From Thecaphora thlaspeos (Eukaryota > Basidiomycota > Ustilaginomycetes > Urocystidales > Glomosporiaceae), in assembly GCA_900291925.1 (NCBI GenBank), contig UWYS01000009.1:682001-746000 (forward strand): a stretch of DNA of 64,000 nt, read 5' to 3'. A program made the translations under genes and the position numbers. Shown here piece after piece: positions 47,235 through 58,216 of this stretch. The notes beneath the pieces are model-generated. The model was not told the DNA's origin, ran no database searches, and worked only from the letters and a program-made list of their open reading frames with translations. Each line of letters begins with the position of its first letter. The stretch's first letter is position 1.

Positions 47235-49454
47235 ATGGCGTCCACCGACCGTTTGGCGCCCTCCTCCGGCCATGCCAGGCCCAGCTTGGACCGCTCCTCG
47301 TGCAAGCCATCGTTTGGCGGCAGACCGCCCCTCGCTCCCGCCGCATCCATCGCCAGCTCGGCATCATACCAGTCGCTCTCGGCCCACCACCCCTCGGCCG
47401 TAAAGTGGCACTCGCTCTTCGGGACTGAGGACCGCATCGTACTCGACATTGGCTCACGCATCTCCAAGCTCGGCTTCAGCGGTGAAGAGAGGCCCCGCAT
47501 CGTTATCCCCTCGGTACCCCTCTCGCAACCCTCGACCTCGTCCCACAGCCTCGACACGATCGACTCGCTCTGGGATCTCAACGCAGAGATGGTCGCCAGT
47601 GAACATGCCCGCAAGGACAAGCACGCAAGCCTGTTCGCAAGTCTTGTGCACCTGCTGCGCTCAGCCTTCTTCCACCACCTCATGGTCGACCCCAAACAGC
47701 GCAAAGTCATCCTCCTCGAAAACGCCGCCATGCCCAACATCGTAAAGGAGCTCATCTGCAAGGTGCTTCTCAGTAATCTCCAGGTGCCCTCGGTCTCCTT
47801 TGTTTCTTCGCACCTTTCGGCGCTTGTCGCAACCGGCCGCATTACTGGCCTCGTCGTCGAGTGCGGCTACCTCGAGACATCCATCCTCCCCATCTACTAC
47901 GGCCGCCCCATGACTTCGCACACACGTGTGACGCCTCGAGCAGGCAAATTGCTCAACAACCGCCTGCGCGCACTCCTCGTACACCACGCAAAGTTCGTGC
48001 CTTCCCACACAGCCGCCTCGGCATCGGCGTCGGCCTTCAAGCAGAAGGCCTCGGCCGTCCCGCGGGCCCTCCTCAACGACGACGTCCTCGAGCATGTCAA
48101 AGCCAAGACCCTCGTTGTCGGCCCATACGAGCCCGATCTTGTACGAGCAGGCCAGGCTGCAGCGCCAGCGGCGGCATCGGCACTGGCGTCGACGACGTCA
48201 GAGTCGGCTGCTGAAACGTCCTCCAGCCCTGGCATACGTGAAGCTGGCGGCCTGCCTTCCTCGTCGTCAGCAATGCAGTCGTCTACCAACCCATTCGCAG
48301 AGCAGGAAGAGTCAAAAGTAGTGCCCAGCCTAGACCGTCTCTACCACGACCTCAAGCAGTACGACGAAGTCGATGACGTCGTCAAGATGCATGTGCTCAA
48401 GGCGGCCTATCGACGCTCGACAAAGGCCACGTCTCTGGCCCTGGCCCTACCGTCCGTCCCCAGTCTAGGTCCGTCGGCATCGACGGCTTCCGCCTCGGCC
48501 TTCTTGTCTGAAGCCTCAACGAACGGCATTCTCGTCATCCCTGGATGGGTCCGCGACCGCGCCGCCGAGATCCTTTTCGAAGCGGCCGACCGCGACGAAG
48601 AGGAGGGGGCCAGCATCATCGAGCTCGCCGTTGACGCCATCCGTAAGCTACCCATCGACATGCGCCGGACGATGTGCGAGTCCATACTGGTCACTGGAGG
48701 TACCGCGATGCTGCCCGGCATGGTCAACCGCTTCCGCGTCCAGCTCGAAGCGGCGCTAAAAGCGGTCGAAACCAACAAGCCAACCGCTGCGCAGCGTCGT
48801 CTTCGATCCTCTTCAGCAACCGGAGAGGGCAAGAACTCAGACCACCTGCAGCCGCAGAATCCGGTCGCCAGCAGCGCCGCCAAGGACGGCAGCCTCCTGC
48901 ATCACCACATCGCCGTCCTCAACGATCCCTGGCCGAAAGTCCCGCCGGAGACTGGCAGACCGCAGGGCGGAACCGCGCCAGCCTTCGCGGCCAATTTGCT
49001 CCCCTTCATCGGAACGTCGCTTCTTGGCGAGCTCAAGACGTCTTCGCTTTCGGAAATTACCCGCGAGGCGTACGATGAGGCGCTGGTGGTGGCCGAGAAA
49101 TTGCGAAAGGCCGTCGCGGGACACGGCGTCGCGTCCGGCAACCGCGGGCAAGGCACGACGAATGTGACACGACCCATGCTGGGCCCGGGCAACAGGGGCT
49201 CATTCGTGGGTGTAGTGGGTGGGCTGGAGACGGGAGCATTCGGAGCCCTGGCGGCTGTGAGCAGGCATCTGCTGATCGGTACGCAGCAGTCCAGGGCGGC
49301 CGCAGAGGGCGGGGAAAGAATGGGCGACGGCGACGGCGGCGGCAGCGGCAGCGGTGGTGGTGGCGGAAAGACGGGAATGACAGGCAACCAGCAGCACCAG
49401 CAGCTTCGATCGCCAACCGGGTTGGGGCCGCTGCGGTCGCCGCCGCTGCCATAA
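47235..49454 (+). CDS. ARP10: ARP10, actin-related protein of dynactin
   Basis: A single exon of 739 aa from ATG 47235; the frame is also open far upstream through the tandem repeat, which I exclude. Actin-fold landmarks: IVLDIGSRISKLGFSGEERPRIVIPS (phosphate loop 1 region, about 71-96), VILLENAAMPNIVKELICKVLL, a second core block VVECGYLETSILPIYYGRP, and ILVTGGTAMLPGMVNRF. The low conservation of the nucleotide pocket and the pointed-end type match Arp10/Arp11 of the dynactin complex, which supports dynein at microtubules. It is much longer than actin because of Ala/Ser-rich inserts (about 255-330 and 400-440) and a Gly-rich C-terminal tail. Confidence 0.75.
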   Translation: MASTDRLAPSSGHARPSLDRSSCKPSFGGRPPLAPAASIASSASYQSLSAHHPSAVKWHSLFGTEDRIVLDIGSRISKLGFSGEERPRIVIPSVPLSQPSTSSHSLDTIDSLWDLNAEMVASEHARKDKHASLFASLVHLLRSAFFHHLMVDPKQRKVILLENAAMPNIVKELICKVLLSNLQVPSVSFVSSHLSALVATGRITGLVVECGYLETSILPIYYGRPMTSHTRVTPRAGKLLNNRLRALLVHHAKFVPSHTAASASASAFKQKASAVPRALLNDDVLEHVKAKTLVVGPYEPDLVRAGQAAAPAAASALASTTSESAAETSSSPGIREAGGLPSSSSAMQSSTNPFAEQEESKVVPSLDRLYHDLKQYDEVDDVVKMHVLKAAYRRSTKATSLALALPSVPSLGPSASTASASAFLSEASTNGILVIPGWVRDRAAEILFEAADRDEEEGASIIELAVDAIRKLPIDMRRTMCESILVTGGTAMLPGMVNRFRVQLEAALKAVETNKPTAAQRRLRSSSATGEGKNSDHLQPQNPVASSAAKDGSLLHHHIAVLNDPWPKVPPETGRPQGGTAPAFAANLLPFIGTSLLGELKTSSLSEITREAYDEALVVAEKLRKAVAGHGVASGNRGQGTTNVTRPMLGPGNRGSFVGVVGGLETGAFGALAAVSRHLLIGTQQSRAAAEGGERMGDGDGGGSGSGGGGGKTGMTGNQQHQQLRSPTGLGPLRSPPLP

Positions 49455-50415
49455 GCAATCGGAAGGACCGAGAGGCCAGCCAGCCAGCTAGCTAGCTCGG
49501 CCCACCTCCGAAAAGGACGGCGCCCTGGCGATCCCTGTAGTGCAGCAGCTCTGGTGCGAGCGATAGCAGTCCTCGTAGCGGGATCTTCACGCGTGCAAAC
49601 CAGCCTCCTTGTCTCTCTTATGTGCGCGGGATCGGTACCTTGGCCGAGACAAGGGAAGCAAAAGCATCGCTGCGTTCCGTCCCGATCCTCGTTCGACGGA
49701 AGAGCCGAAAAATTCACATCCCAGAGGGCCCTCGACGAGACCGGACGCGCGTCGCATCTCGCCCTGTAGCCGTTGGCACAGGTGTTTGTTGTGACAATAG
49801 CGAGGAGATGAGGGTGTGACTGAAACGAGGGACTATGTAGGGCGTGCGCGCGTCAGAGATCCGAGGACGCTCGGGCCAGAACCAATTTTCAGAGTGCCTG
49901 AAAGCGACCAACGTTCGGATTCAAATCGAAGCGCGACCTGCTTTCAAATCATCCCCCTCTGCCTTCTCAAAAGAAGATGCTCGCCGTCGGCTGGGTGGCG
50001 ATGCGAATACAAAATAGTCCAAAGCGCCTCGGACCTGTCGAATACAAGCTGTAAGTCATGGGGGGGCGGCACGCACGCACGTTCGCTCCGCGACCGCGAG
50101 CGAGGGCGAGGGTGAGCATCGAGCAGCAGCTGGCAGAAGATGAAGCAGACGGTCGGGCGGGCGAGGGAGGGCGACAAACTTTGCCCGCGCGTGTCCGTCT
50201 GGCTGTCGGTCTCTGTTGGTTTGGAGCGCCTCGACCTCTCGCCCGCCCCCGACCAGCCCTCGCCCTCGCTCCCTGGATCTGTCCCGGCTACCATCATCGT
50301 CACACCCCGTCCCTCCCCTCCGCCACCCTCTCCGCCTTCACCCTCCGACTATCGACACCTCTGATACCTTCTCGACTAATCTAGCTCCGACCCCACCTTC
50401 GACAAGTACGCCAGC
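49455..50415. promoter_or_regulatory. ARP10 3' end and beta-tubulin upstream region
   Basis: No gene is recognised. The last 250 bp before the tubulin ATG are strongly pyrimidine-rich (CTCCC/CCCTCC tracts), a common fungal promoter-leader pattern. Confidence 0.45.
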
Positions 50416-52073
50416 ATGAGAGAGATCGGTGTGTATGGATAGCTCCTCAGTCGAGCTTGCGTCGACAATGTGTGCGTGAAGACCGCTGACTCAGCTCCTT
50501 TTGGTCTGTTGCCCCTGTCGCTCTTGCCGCCCTGCCCACAAACTAATAGTCCACCTCCAGACCGGTCAGTGTGGTAACCAGGTCGGTACCAAGTTCTGGG
50601 AGGTCCTCTCCGACGAGCACGGCATCGACTCGAACGGTAACTACCACGGCAACACCGACGACCAGCTCGCCCGGATCAATGTCTACTTCAACGAGGCTGC
50701 CAGCAACAAGTACGTGCCCCGCGCCGTGCTGATCGACCTCGAGCCTGGCACCATGGACTCGACCCGATCGGGTCCCCTCGGTGGCCTCTTCCGTCCCGAC
50801 AACTTTGTCTTTGGCCAGAGCGGCGCCGGCAACAACTGGGCCAAGGGCCACTACACAGAGGGTAAGTAAGGCATGTGCCTACAGCTTCCCCCGCACGTTT
50901 CCACCCCTCTCCCCTGGTCTGTCGGGCTCGGCTTGTCTGGCCCGAAGAAAATTGCTTCGGTGGGGGTATTCGGCGAGAGAAACGGCGAGAGAGCGAGACC
51001 TTGCTCACCCCGCGAGAAGCTCCCCCTTGCCCATCCCTCCCCCAACCGCAGGTGCCGAGCTCGTCGACAGCGTCCTCGACGTCGTCCGCAAGGAGGCCGA
51101 GAACTGCGACATGCTGCAGGGCTTCCAGATCACCCACTCGCTCGGCGGTGGTACTGGCGCCGGCATGGGCACCCTGTTGATCTCCAAGATCCGCGAGGAG
51201 TACCCTGACCGCATGATGGCCACCTTCTCGGTCTTCCCGTCGCCCAAGGTCTCGGACACCGTCGTCGAGCCTTACAACGCCACGCTTTCGGTCCACCAGC
51301 TCGTTGAGAACTCGGACGAGACCTTCTGCATTGACAACGAGGCGCTCTACAACATCTGCTTCAAGACGCTCAAGCTCAACGCGCCCACGTACGGCGACCT
51401 CAACCACCTCGTCTCGCTCGTCATGTCGGGCGTCACGACCTGCCTGCGCTTCCCCGGCCAGCTCAACTCGGACCTGAGGAAGCTCGCCGTCAACATGGTC
51501 CCCTTCCCGCGTCTCCACTTCTTCATGGTCGGCTTCTCGCCGCTCACGGCGCGCGGTTCGCAGTCGTACCGCGCCGTCACGATCCCCGAGATCACCCAGC
51601 AGGCGTTTGACAGCAAGAACATGATGACGGCGTGCGACGCCCGCCTGGGACGCTACCTCACCTGCGCCGCCTACTTCCGCGGCAAGGTCTCGATGAAGGA
51701 CGTCGAGGACCAGATGCAAAACTTCCAGCAGAAGCACTCGACCCAGTTCGTCGAGTGGATCCCCAACAACGTCCAGACGGCCCAGTGCGACATTCCGCCG
51801 CGCGGACTCAAGATGTCGGTCACGTTCGTCGGCAACTCGACGGCGATCCAGGATGTGTTCAAGCGCATCGCCGAGCAGTTCTCGGCCATGTTCAAGCGCA
51901 AGGCCTTCATGCACTGGTACACTGGCGAGGGCATGGACGAGATGGAGTTCACCGAGGCCGAGTCGAACCTGCAGGACCTGATTGCCGAGTACCAGCAGTA
52001 CCAGGACGCCTCTGCGCTCGACGAGGAGCTGGGCGAGTACGCCGAAGAGGAGGAGGAGCTCATCGAGGAATAG
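50416..52073 (+). CDS. TUB2: Beta-tubulin
   Basis: Three exons, 50416-50428, 50550-50861 and 51052-52073, with GT-AG introns in phase 1; 448 aa. [15 protein letters not shown], the GTP loop GGGTGAGMG, the tubulin signature and the acidic tail ending EEEEELIEE are present. It pairs with alpha-tubulin to build microtubules. Residues tied to benzimidazole sensitivity in fungi are the sensitive type where I can place them: His6, Ala165, Phe167, Glu198 and Phe200. The first intron splits the fifth codon, as is usual in fungi. Confidence 0.98.
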
Positions 52074-53779
52074 ACGCGCGCACACAGACCCGGGCGCCTT
52101 GGGCGTTGCTGGGCGGATTCCGTGAGCCCGAACGAAACCCAATCACAAACGAACACAGGCACGGAAAGGTCTCTCTTTCGGCGTCAGAGATGGGAGGGGA
52201 AGGCAGTGGTGGATCGGCACAGAGACGGCGGCGGCCGAGGAGAATGGGCGCAGGACGACGAGGGTCTGGAGAGCGGTCCACTGTCGTAAGCGGACCCTCC
52301 CGACCCTACCTTTGTCGCGCCGCTCGCGCTGCTGCGGGCTTAATTGATGAGGACGATGGTGCTGCACTTGCTGTCCACTCCGCCCCATTTTCAAACGTCG
52401 ACTGAGAAACAAGAAGAGCCCTGATATCACTTTGTTACATTTTCGTCTGCGTCTTGCTTTTCTATTTGCTTATCACTCCGCGATGGCTGCCTGGTCACTG
52501 TCGTTGTATGGGACGATGTATGGGCACTGATCCGGCCGATGAGGAGGGACCTCGCCCTCGTCCTAAAACTCGTCCAACACCTTGCTGCTGAGCAGAGACA
52601 CGGCAACGGTCCGGTCCGGAGAAGGTCGCAGACCATACACGGTTCCTCGCCGACACAGCGAGGCCTCTTTTCTCACGCGCAGGTGGAGCTCTCTCTTCCA
52701 TGCTGATCTTGTGTTTCGGATCACGACCAAGGCGTCCTGTCCGCATGCAGTAGAGCCGCCGATATCCCCCGCTCTATCTGGCGATGGTCCGTCGTGACGA
52801 TAATCAAGCCGATCGCTTGTCTATTCTCCGAGGGCAGATCGGGTTGAGTCGATGGAGACGGCGGTGGCGCGTGCCAGCTCCGTGAGCGCTACCAGTGGAC
52901 GGTCGGGCTGAGTGGATTCAAGCGAGTAATCGAAAAGGCGAGGGAGGTGAAAGTCCCGTACGGCTTGTCAGGGGGAGCGGCGGACTGCTGTATGCACTGC
53001 CGTACTGCGAGCCGCCTTTCCCCGGCCCTCGTTGCCTGTTCCACCTCGCTCACCTAGGCCCCTCGACGAAAAGTCCAGATGCTGGATGTGAGGCTCCGCC
53101 TCCTCTTGGCTCTCCGCACCATCATCCGTACTACCGAACGTCCATAGGACCGGCTACGCAGCACGTCGAAGTCGTCCTGCCTGTATGAGGTGGAGTGAGC
53201 GTCGAAGCGGAGCGTGATCTCCGATGACGATGGCCTCTCCATGTCCTGAAAGAAGAAGGTGGAGATGATTTGAAGCCCGCCTGCCTGCGTGGCTCTGCTG
53301 GTCCGCTAGGGCGTGGAAAAGGGGGCCAGGCAGGATGCGCCCACCCCCGTATGCACACGTATTTCACTTCGCTTCGACTCGCCTCGCCTCCGAGGCACAA
53401 GATCTGAGTGCGGGCCCCTGCGACCGGCTGACCCGACCGACCGAGGAGCCGACCTCGTTCAGCAGCCGCTGCTGCCGCCGCCCCCGATGGCCCATGGCTC
53501 TTCCTAGCCTCGTCTCCTTCCTCCTCGTCAGCCCGTCGTTCCCCGCACCTCTTCTCTCGCACACCTCCTACCCGCCATCCGCCGCCTTTTCTCCTGCACG
53601 ACCGACACAGTCTCAATCCCATCCTACCCATCCTACCCATCCTACCCATCCATCCTGCTATCCAGCTCCAGCGCCCATCGGCGCAGTCGTTGGCCTCGTC
53701 CCGACCCACGCTTTCATCTGTCGTCCACTCTGCCTTCTCGTCGCGTGCTGCGAAGCATCCCTCTGCTTACGCTTTAGCC
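52074..53779. other. Intergenic stretch between beta-tubulin and YPP1
   Basis: 1.7 kb without a supported gene. A 10-bp tandem repeat (CCATCCTACC, about four copies) lies at 53622-53660 in a pyrimidine-rich leader. Near 52947-52985 there is a weak resemblance to group II intron domain V (see findings). Confidence 0.5.
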
Positions 53780-56700
53780 ATGGCCAAATGTGTGAGTCTG
53801 CAAGTGCCTCTGCTCGCAGGGCCCCGGCTGTGCCAGAGCACGGCGGCACGCCCGACCCACTGACAGCATCCCTTGTTTCACGCCCTCCGTCCCACAATCA
53901 GGCCAAAGCCGAGCAGTACGCTCGCGAGCTCGACACGGCACGTCTGCGAGGAGACTGGACCACCGACCAGCCCAGCCAGTCGTCAAAGGTAGCCCTTCCT
54001 TGGTCGGAACTCATCCGCAAGTTTGCCAAGCATAACCCGGAGCGAGCCTGTGAGTCTCGGCCGCTCCGTCTCGGGCACTCCGTCTCGGGCGCTCCGTCTC
54101 GGGATTCTCCCCCTTGCAGCTCACTGACGATTGACTTTCCCTCGCCACGCCCACTTCTCCTACTTCGGCCTCCTGCAGCGTACGCCAAGCTGGCGACGAT
54201 CGAGCAGCAGCTCAAGTCCAACCTCTATCGCTTCTACGCTGAGTCGGCCTACACCGATGCAGTCCACACGGCCGACTTGCGCGCCAGAATCTCGTCCAGC
54301 GACGTCACCACGTTCCCGCCACACCTCAAGAAGGGCGAGACGGGCGTCGGGTGGTCCACCGAGACTGTCGCTGAGCTGGCAGACACGGTCCTCGACTTCA
54401 AGGGAGACGGCAAGCAGCGCTTCGCCGCCGTATCGCTCCGAGCCCTCGCCCTTCTCGCGCTCGGGCGGGACGAGGATGCGGTCGACCTCCTCCACCGGGA
54501 GCGCTTTATGGAGGAGGCAGCCGCTGCGGCGGACGAGCCCGAGACAGGCGATGGCTATTTTGTAGCTCTCGTGATGCAGGGCTTTGCTGTCTACGGCATG
54601 GCAAACGAGCGCCTCCAGTCCACCAAGCTCGAGCCGGGATACGTCCCCTTTGCGCTAGCCGGGTACGCAAAGGCGATCGACCTCCATGAGACCGCGCGTG
54701 GAGGCAAGCGGGCTAACGCCCTTAGGGGTCTGCCGGCCGATGAGGTCGAGAGATGGGCCGAGACGGCCCTCTACCGCAACGCGCTCCTCTGCCTCCGCCA
54801 CAGCGAGTTTGCCCACAGCCTCAACGCGCTCCGCGCCTACCACGCACACGCCAGCCGGTGGCCCGCCGAATTCCGCCTGCCGCAGCGCAACGTTGTCTAC
54901 CGCTACTATCTCGAGGCGCTTAATCGGTCGGCCGAGGCGGGCGCTTACGCAGATCCTCCCGCGCTGCCCGCTAAGAGTCAGGAGGACTGGCGCAGCCTCG
55001 CGTTCCAGCAGACGGTCGCCGCCACAGTCGCTTCCCGCGTCCAGGTGCGCGACTACGAGTCGGAGCGCATCAATGTTGACCCACAGGCCAAACGGCCCAG
55101 TCCAGCTTTCAGCGCAGGCCGAGTCACTTCACGGACAGTCTCAAAGAGGCGGCCTGCGGTTCAGCGCGACTCTCGCCCGCCCTCAGTCTCGTGGTCCAAC
55201 GAGGCTCTGACGGTCCAGAAGGCGGCGGGCAGCTCCCTCCTGAAGGCGACCGAGTTCCCGAAAGCCGGACACATCAACACAGCTGTGCTCGACTTTGCCG
55301 ACGAGCTCGTGCGCGGCTGGGAGCTCAACGGAGAGCTGGGCGGCCAGCAGGCCGACGATGTTGTCGAGGTGAGTCGCGGTGGCAGCACCGATCGCTCGCC
55401 GGCTAGCTAGCTAGCTTGCGGTGTGGAGGAGGCGTGACGCCGCGTGTGCCTTGCTGACTCTCTGTCCGACTTCATTTTCTCCGCTTCGACGACCTCACGC
55501 AGATCCTCTACGGCCTGGTCAGCCTGACGTTCCATTCGCAGCGTATTGCCCGGTATCTGGTCCGCTTGCTGTTCGCGGCCGAGGCGTACGAGGAAGGCAA
55601 GCGGGCTCTGCTGGCTTACGTCCAAATCGTCGAAAAGGCACGAGAAAGTGACAAAGGGTCGGCCACCGCTCAGGTTGCTGCTACAGAATCGCACGCAAAT
55701 GGCGAAACCAACGCTGAGAAGGCCGCACGGGATGCAGCCAAGGACCATGACGACGATCTCACCTATCTCGCAACGCTGGCGTTCGGGGCGCACGCCGTTG
55801 GCAAGTACTGCAAAGACTACGCGACCGCCGATACCGTCGCGCGGAAAGGCCTTCAGCTCGCAGAGGACCAGAAGAGGGGCTTGGCCGCCGGCCACATCGC
55901 GCTGATGAAGAGGGTTGCCGGTGGCGCCCGCGCCGCCCTTGCCGTCCAGTGTGAGTATGTTCGAAAGACGACCGCCAAACGGCAGCCTAAGCGGGTCTGG
56001 CTGACCCTCCGCAATCTTTCCCAACACGACGCTACAGCCGATCCCGCCAAGCGTTCTGAGCTGCAGTCCGAGGCTTTGGCCCTCTTGACGGCTTCCATCC
56101 AGCTCGACGACCAGTCCTCGGAGGCTTATTACGCACTCGGCTATCTCCAGGCGGAGACGCGAGACGTCTCGAGCGCCGTCTACTCGGCGAGAAAGGCCAT
56201 CGAGCTCGAGCCTGTGGACGTTGAGTCGTGGCACCTGCTCGTGCTGCTACTGTCGGCGCAAAAGAAGTACAAGGACGCCTTCCGAATCGCCGAGGTGGCC
56301 ATCGCCGAGGCCCAGGCGGACGATAATACGACATCACAGAGGGTGGCCTCTGCAAATGGTGGAGCAGCGCAAACCAATGGCAACGGGGCCGCGCCTACGA
56401 TCGGAGCTATTGGTCAGCTCCTGAGCGTCGACTTCCCTCCCAGCGCAACGGAGCGCAGCGAGTCGCTGCTGCGCCTGATGCTCACGTACACTGCGCTCGA
56501 AGAGGCCCTGGACGGTGTCGAGAATGCAATCGAGGGGCAGAAGGAGCTGTTCGCCTTCTTCCACACGCGATTCCCCTCCACTGCGGCGGCGGCCGCTGCA
56601 GCAGCGTCCTCCGCATCTGGCGCAGCAGGTCAGCCGGCTGGCGATGGGTCTCGAACCTCGGTAGACGATGGTCCCAGCGTCCGACGGTACGGTTCTCTGA

Positions 56701-57587
56701 ACACACTCAGCCCTCAGCCAGACGGCGCCAGCGTGGGCCGCTCGGCTACTGTCGCTTTGACGTCGAGCCGCATGCGCTCCTTTGCCCATCGGGATAGGAC
56801 CGTCTCGACGGCGAGCAACAAACCGGCAGCCTTGCCCTCGGCACCGCAGCTGAGGGACGACCAGCCTCTGGAAGCATCCTCTTCCGCGACAGAACGCGGT
56901 CTGGCCAACCTGAAGCAGCAGACCTACTTGCTCGCTACCATCTGGCTGACGAGCGCCGCCAGCTTCCGGCGCGCGGGCAAGGTCAAGGAGTGCCGCAGCG
57001 CTATCCAGGAGGCGGAGCGGCTGCAACCGGGATTGGCCGACGTGTGGGTCCAGCTGGCCCTTTACTTCTCCGAAACGTCGCAGCCGAAGCTCGCGATTGA
57101 GTCGCTCTACAAGGCCCTGGCTTGCTCGGGCGACGACGTAGCGGCCTCTGTCCACCTGGCGCGCTTCTTCCTCTCGAACCCGGACATCAAGCCGAAGTCA
57201 ACGCACGACTCGCCCGCTCCTGCCCCACGCGCGGAACCGCAGGCTGCTGCGCTGGACGGGTTGGAGAGCCAGAAGCGGAGCATCTCGGCGACGCCGCAGG
57301 TAGACTCGACGATGCCCGGCGGGAAGAAGTCGCACTACGCTACGGCCGCCGAGGCGAGCCTGAGCGCCAAGGCGCAGGACCTCTCGTCCGTCAGCTTGGC
57401 CGAGGGTCTGCTCAACAGCGTCGTGACGGGCAACGGGTGGGACGTGAGCGAGGCGTGGCTCTTCCTGGCCAAGGCGGTGCAGAGGTCCAAACGGACCGCC
57501 CGTGCGAGGGAGTGCCTAGAGTACGCCCTCACGCTGGAAAACACAAAACCTATCCGACCGCTGAGGCTGGCGTTGTTGCTTCGTTGA
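53780..57587 (+). CDS. YPP1: YPP1/TTC7-like TPR protein, plasma-membrane PI4-kinase scaffold
   Basis: Five exons: 53780-53791, 53902-54049, 54179-55368, 55503-55950 and 56038-57587; GT-AG, phases fit; 1115 aa. ATG 53780 has a good context (TAGCCATGGC) and a four-codon first exon (MAKC). The N-terminal helices include YAKLATIEQQLKSNLYRFY. Repeated TPR helices follow, such as SEAYYALGYLQAETRDVSSAVYSARKAIELEP, and the C-terminal set runs from WLTSAASFRRAGKVKECRSA to WLFLAKAVQRSKRTARARECLEYALTLENTKPIRP, an ending typical of Ypp1. Ypp1 anchors Stt4 PI4-kinase with Efr3 at the plasma membrane. A Ser/Ala-rich insert (about 820-900) separates the two TPR halves. The last intron (55951-56037, 87 nt) is in frame and stop-free. 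Confidence 0.78.
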
Positions 57588-58216
57588 AGGCAGGGTCGCC
57601 GCTCTTCCCCGCCTTCGGACGCCTTGACCCTCAAGTGCCCCTTGCTGTCGTTCCATAAAGATACCATTTCTGCCCTTTTCTCTCTCGACCTCCTATTGAT
57701 CTCCTCTGTCTCGACATGATAGACATCCCATCGCTCGTTCTTAGCGAAGCCCTGCCTTGGTTGCTTGGGCTGTGAAAGCCGGCCTTTTGTCGTTGTTGCG
57801 TGCAAGAGGAATCTCAATACATGTGCGATCAGCCCGCCCCCGTCGCGTAAGTTGAGCTTGGAGGCGGCCTTTGATAGAACGTCAGGCGGTGTATGTTTTC
57901 TGTGCGGCGGACGCGTTGATCTGCTGGACTACGCACAAGGGCAAGGCTGCAAAGAAAAGAGACGACAAGATCTGTGTACCACGACGAACAAACGAGCGTT
58001 CTAACGATATCGACGATTCAACATGGCTACGATACAAGGGGGGAGGGGGAGAGATGAGAAAAAAATACCGAGGCCCGCACATTGCGCTGTCGCCATCTGT
58101 ATATACTGTAAAGCCGTGCAAGATCCTTTACTTTGACATATCCGATATCATCTTTCCCTTTCCCGTGAGCAGATGAAGGTAAAAGTAGAATAGACGAGGA
58201 GGGCGAAGGGGGGAGG
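57588..58216. other. Convergent intergenic stretch before island 3
   Basis: CpG is still common here. No gene is recognised. Confidence 0.5.

Noticed and set aside
45477..49454. 1325-codon ORF on the plus strand
   Set aside because: It fuses antisense of the reductase, the 104-bp satellite and ARP10 in one accidental open frame. Only the part from 47235 has family motifs and a good start.
50688..52142. 484-codon ORF antisense to beta-tubulin
   Set aside because: GC-rich codon use leaves the complementary frame open. Its product is a low-complexity shadow and beta-tubulin is certain.
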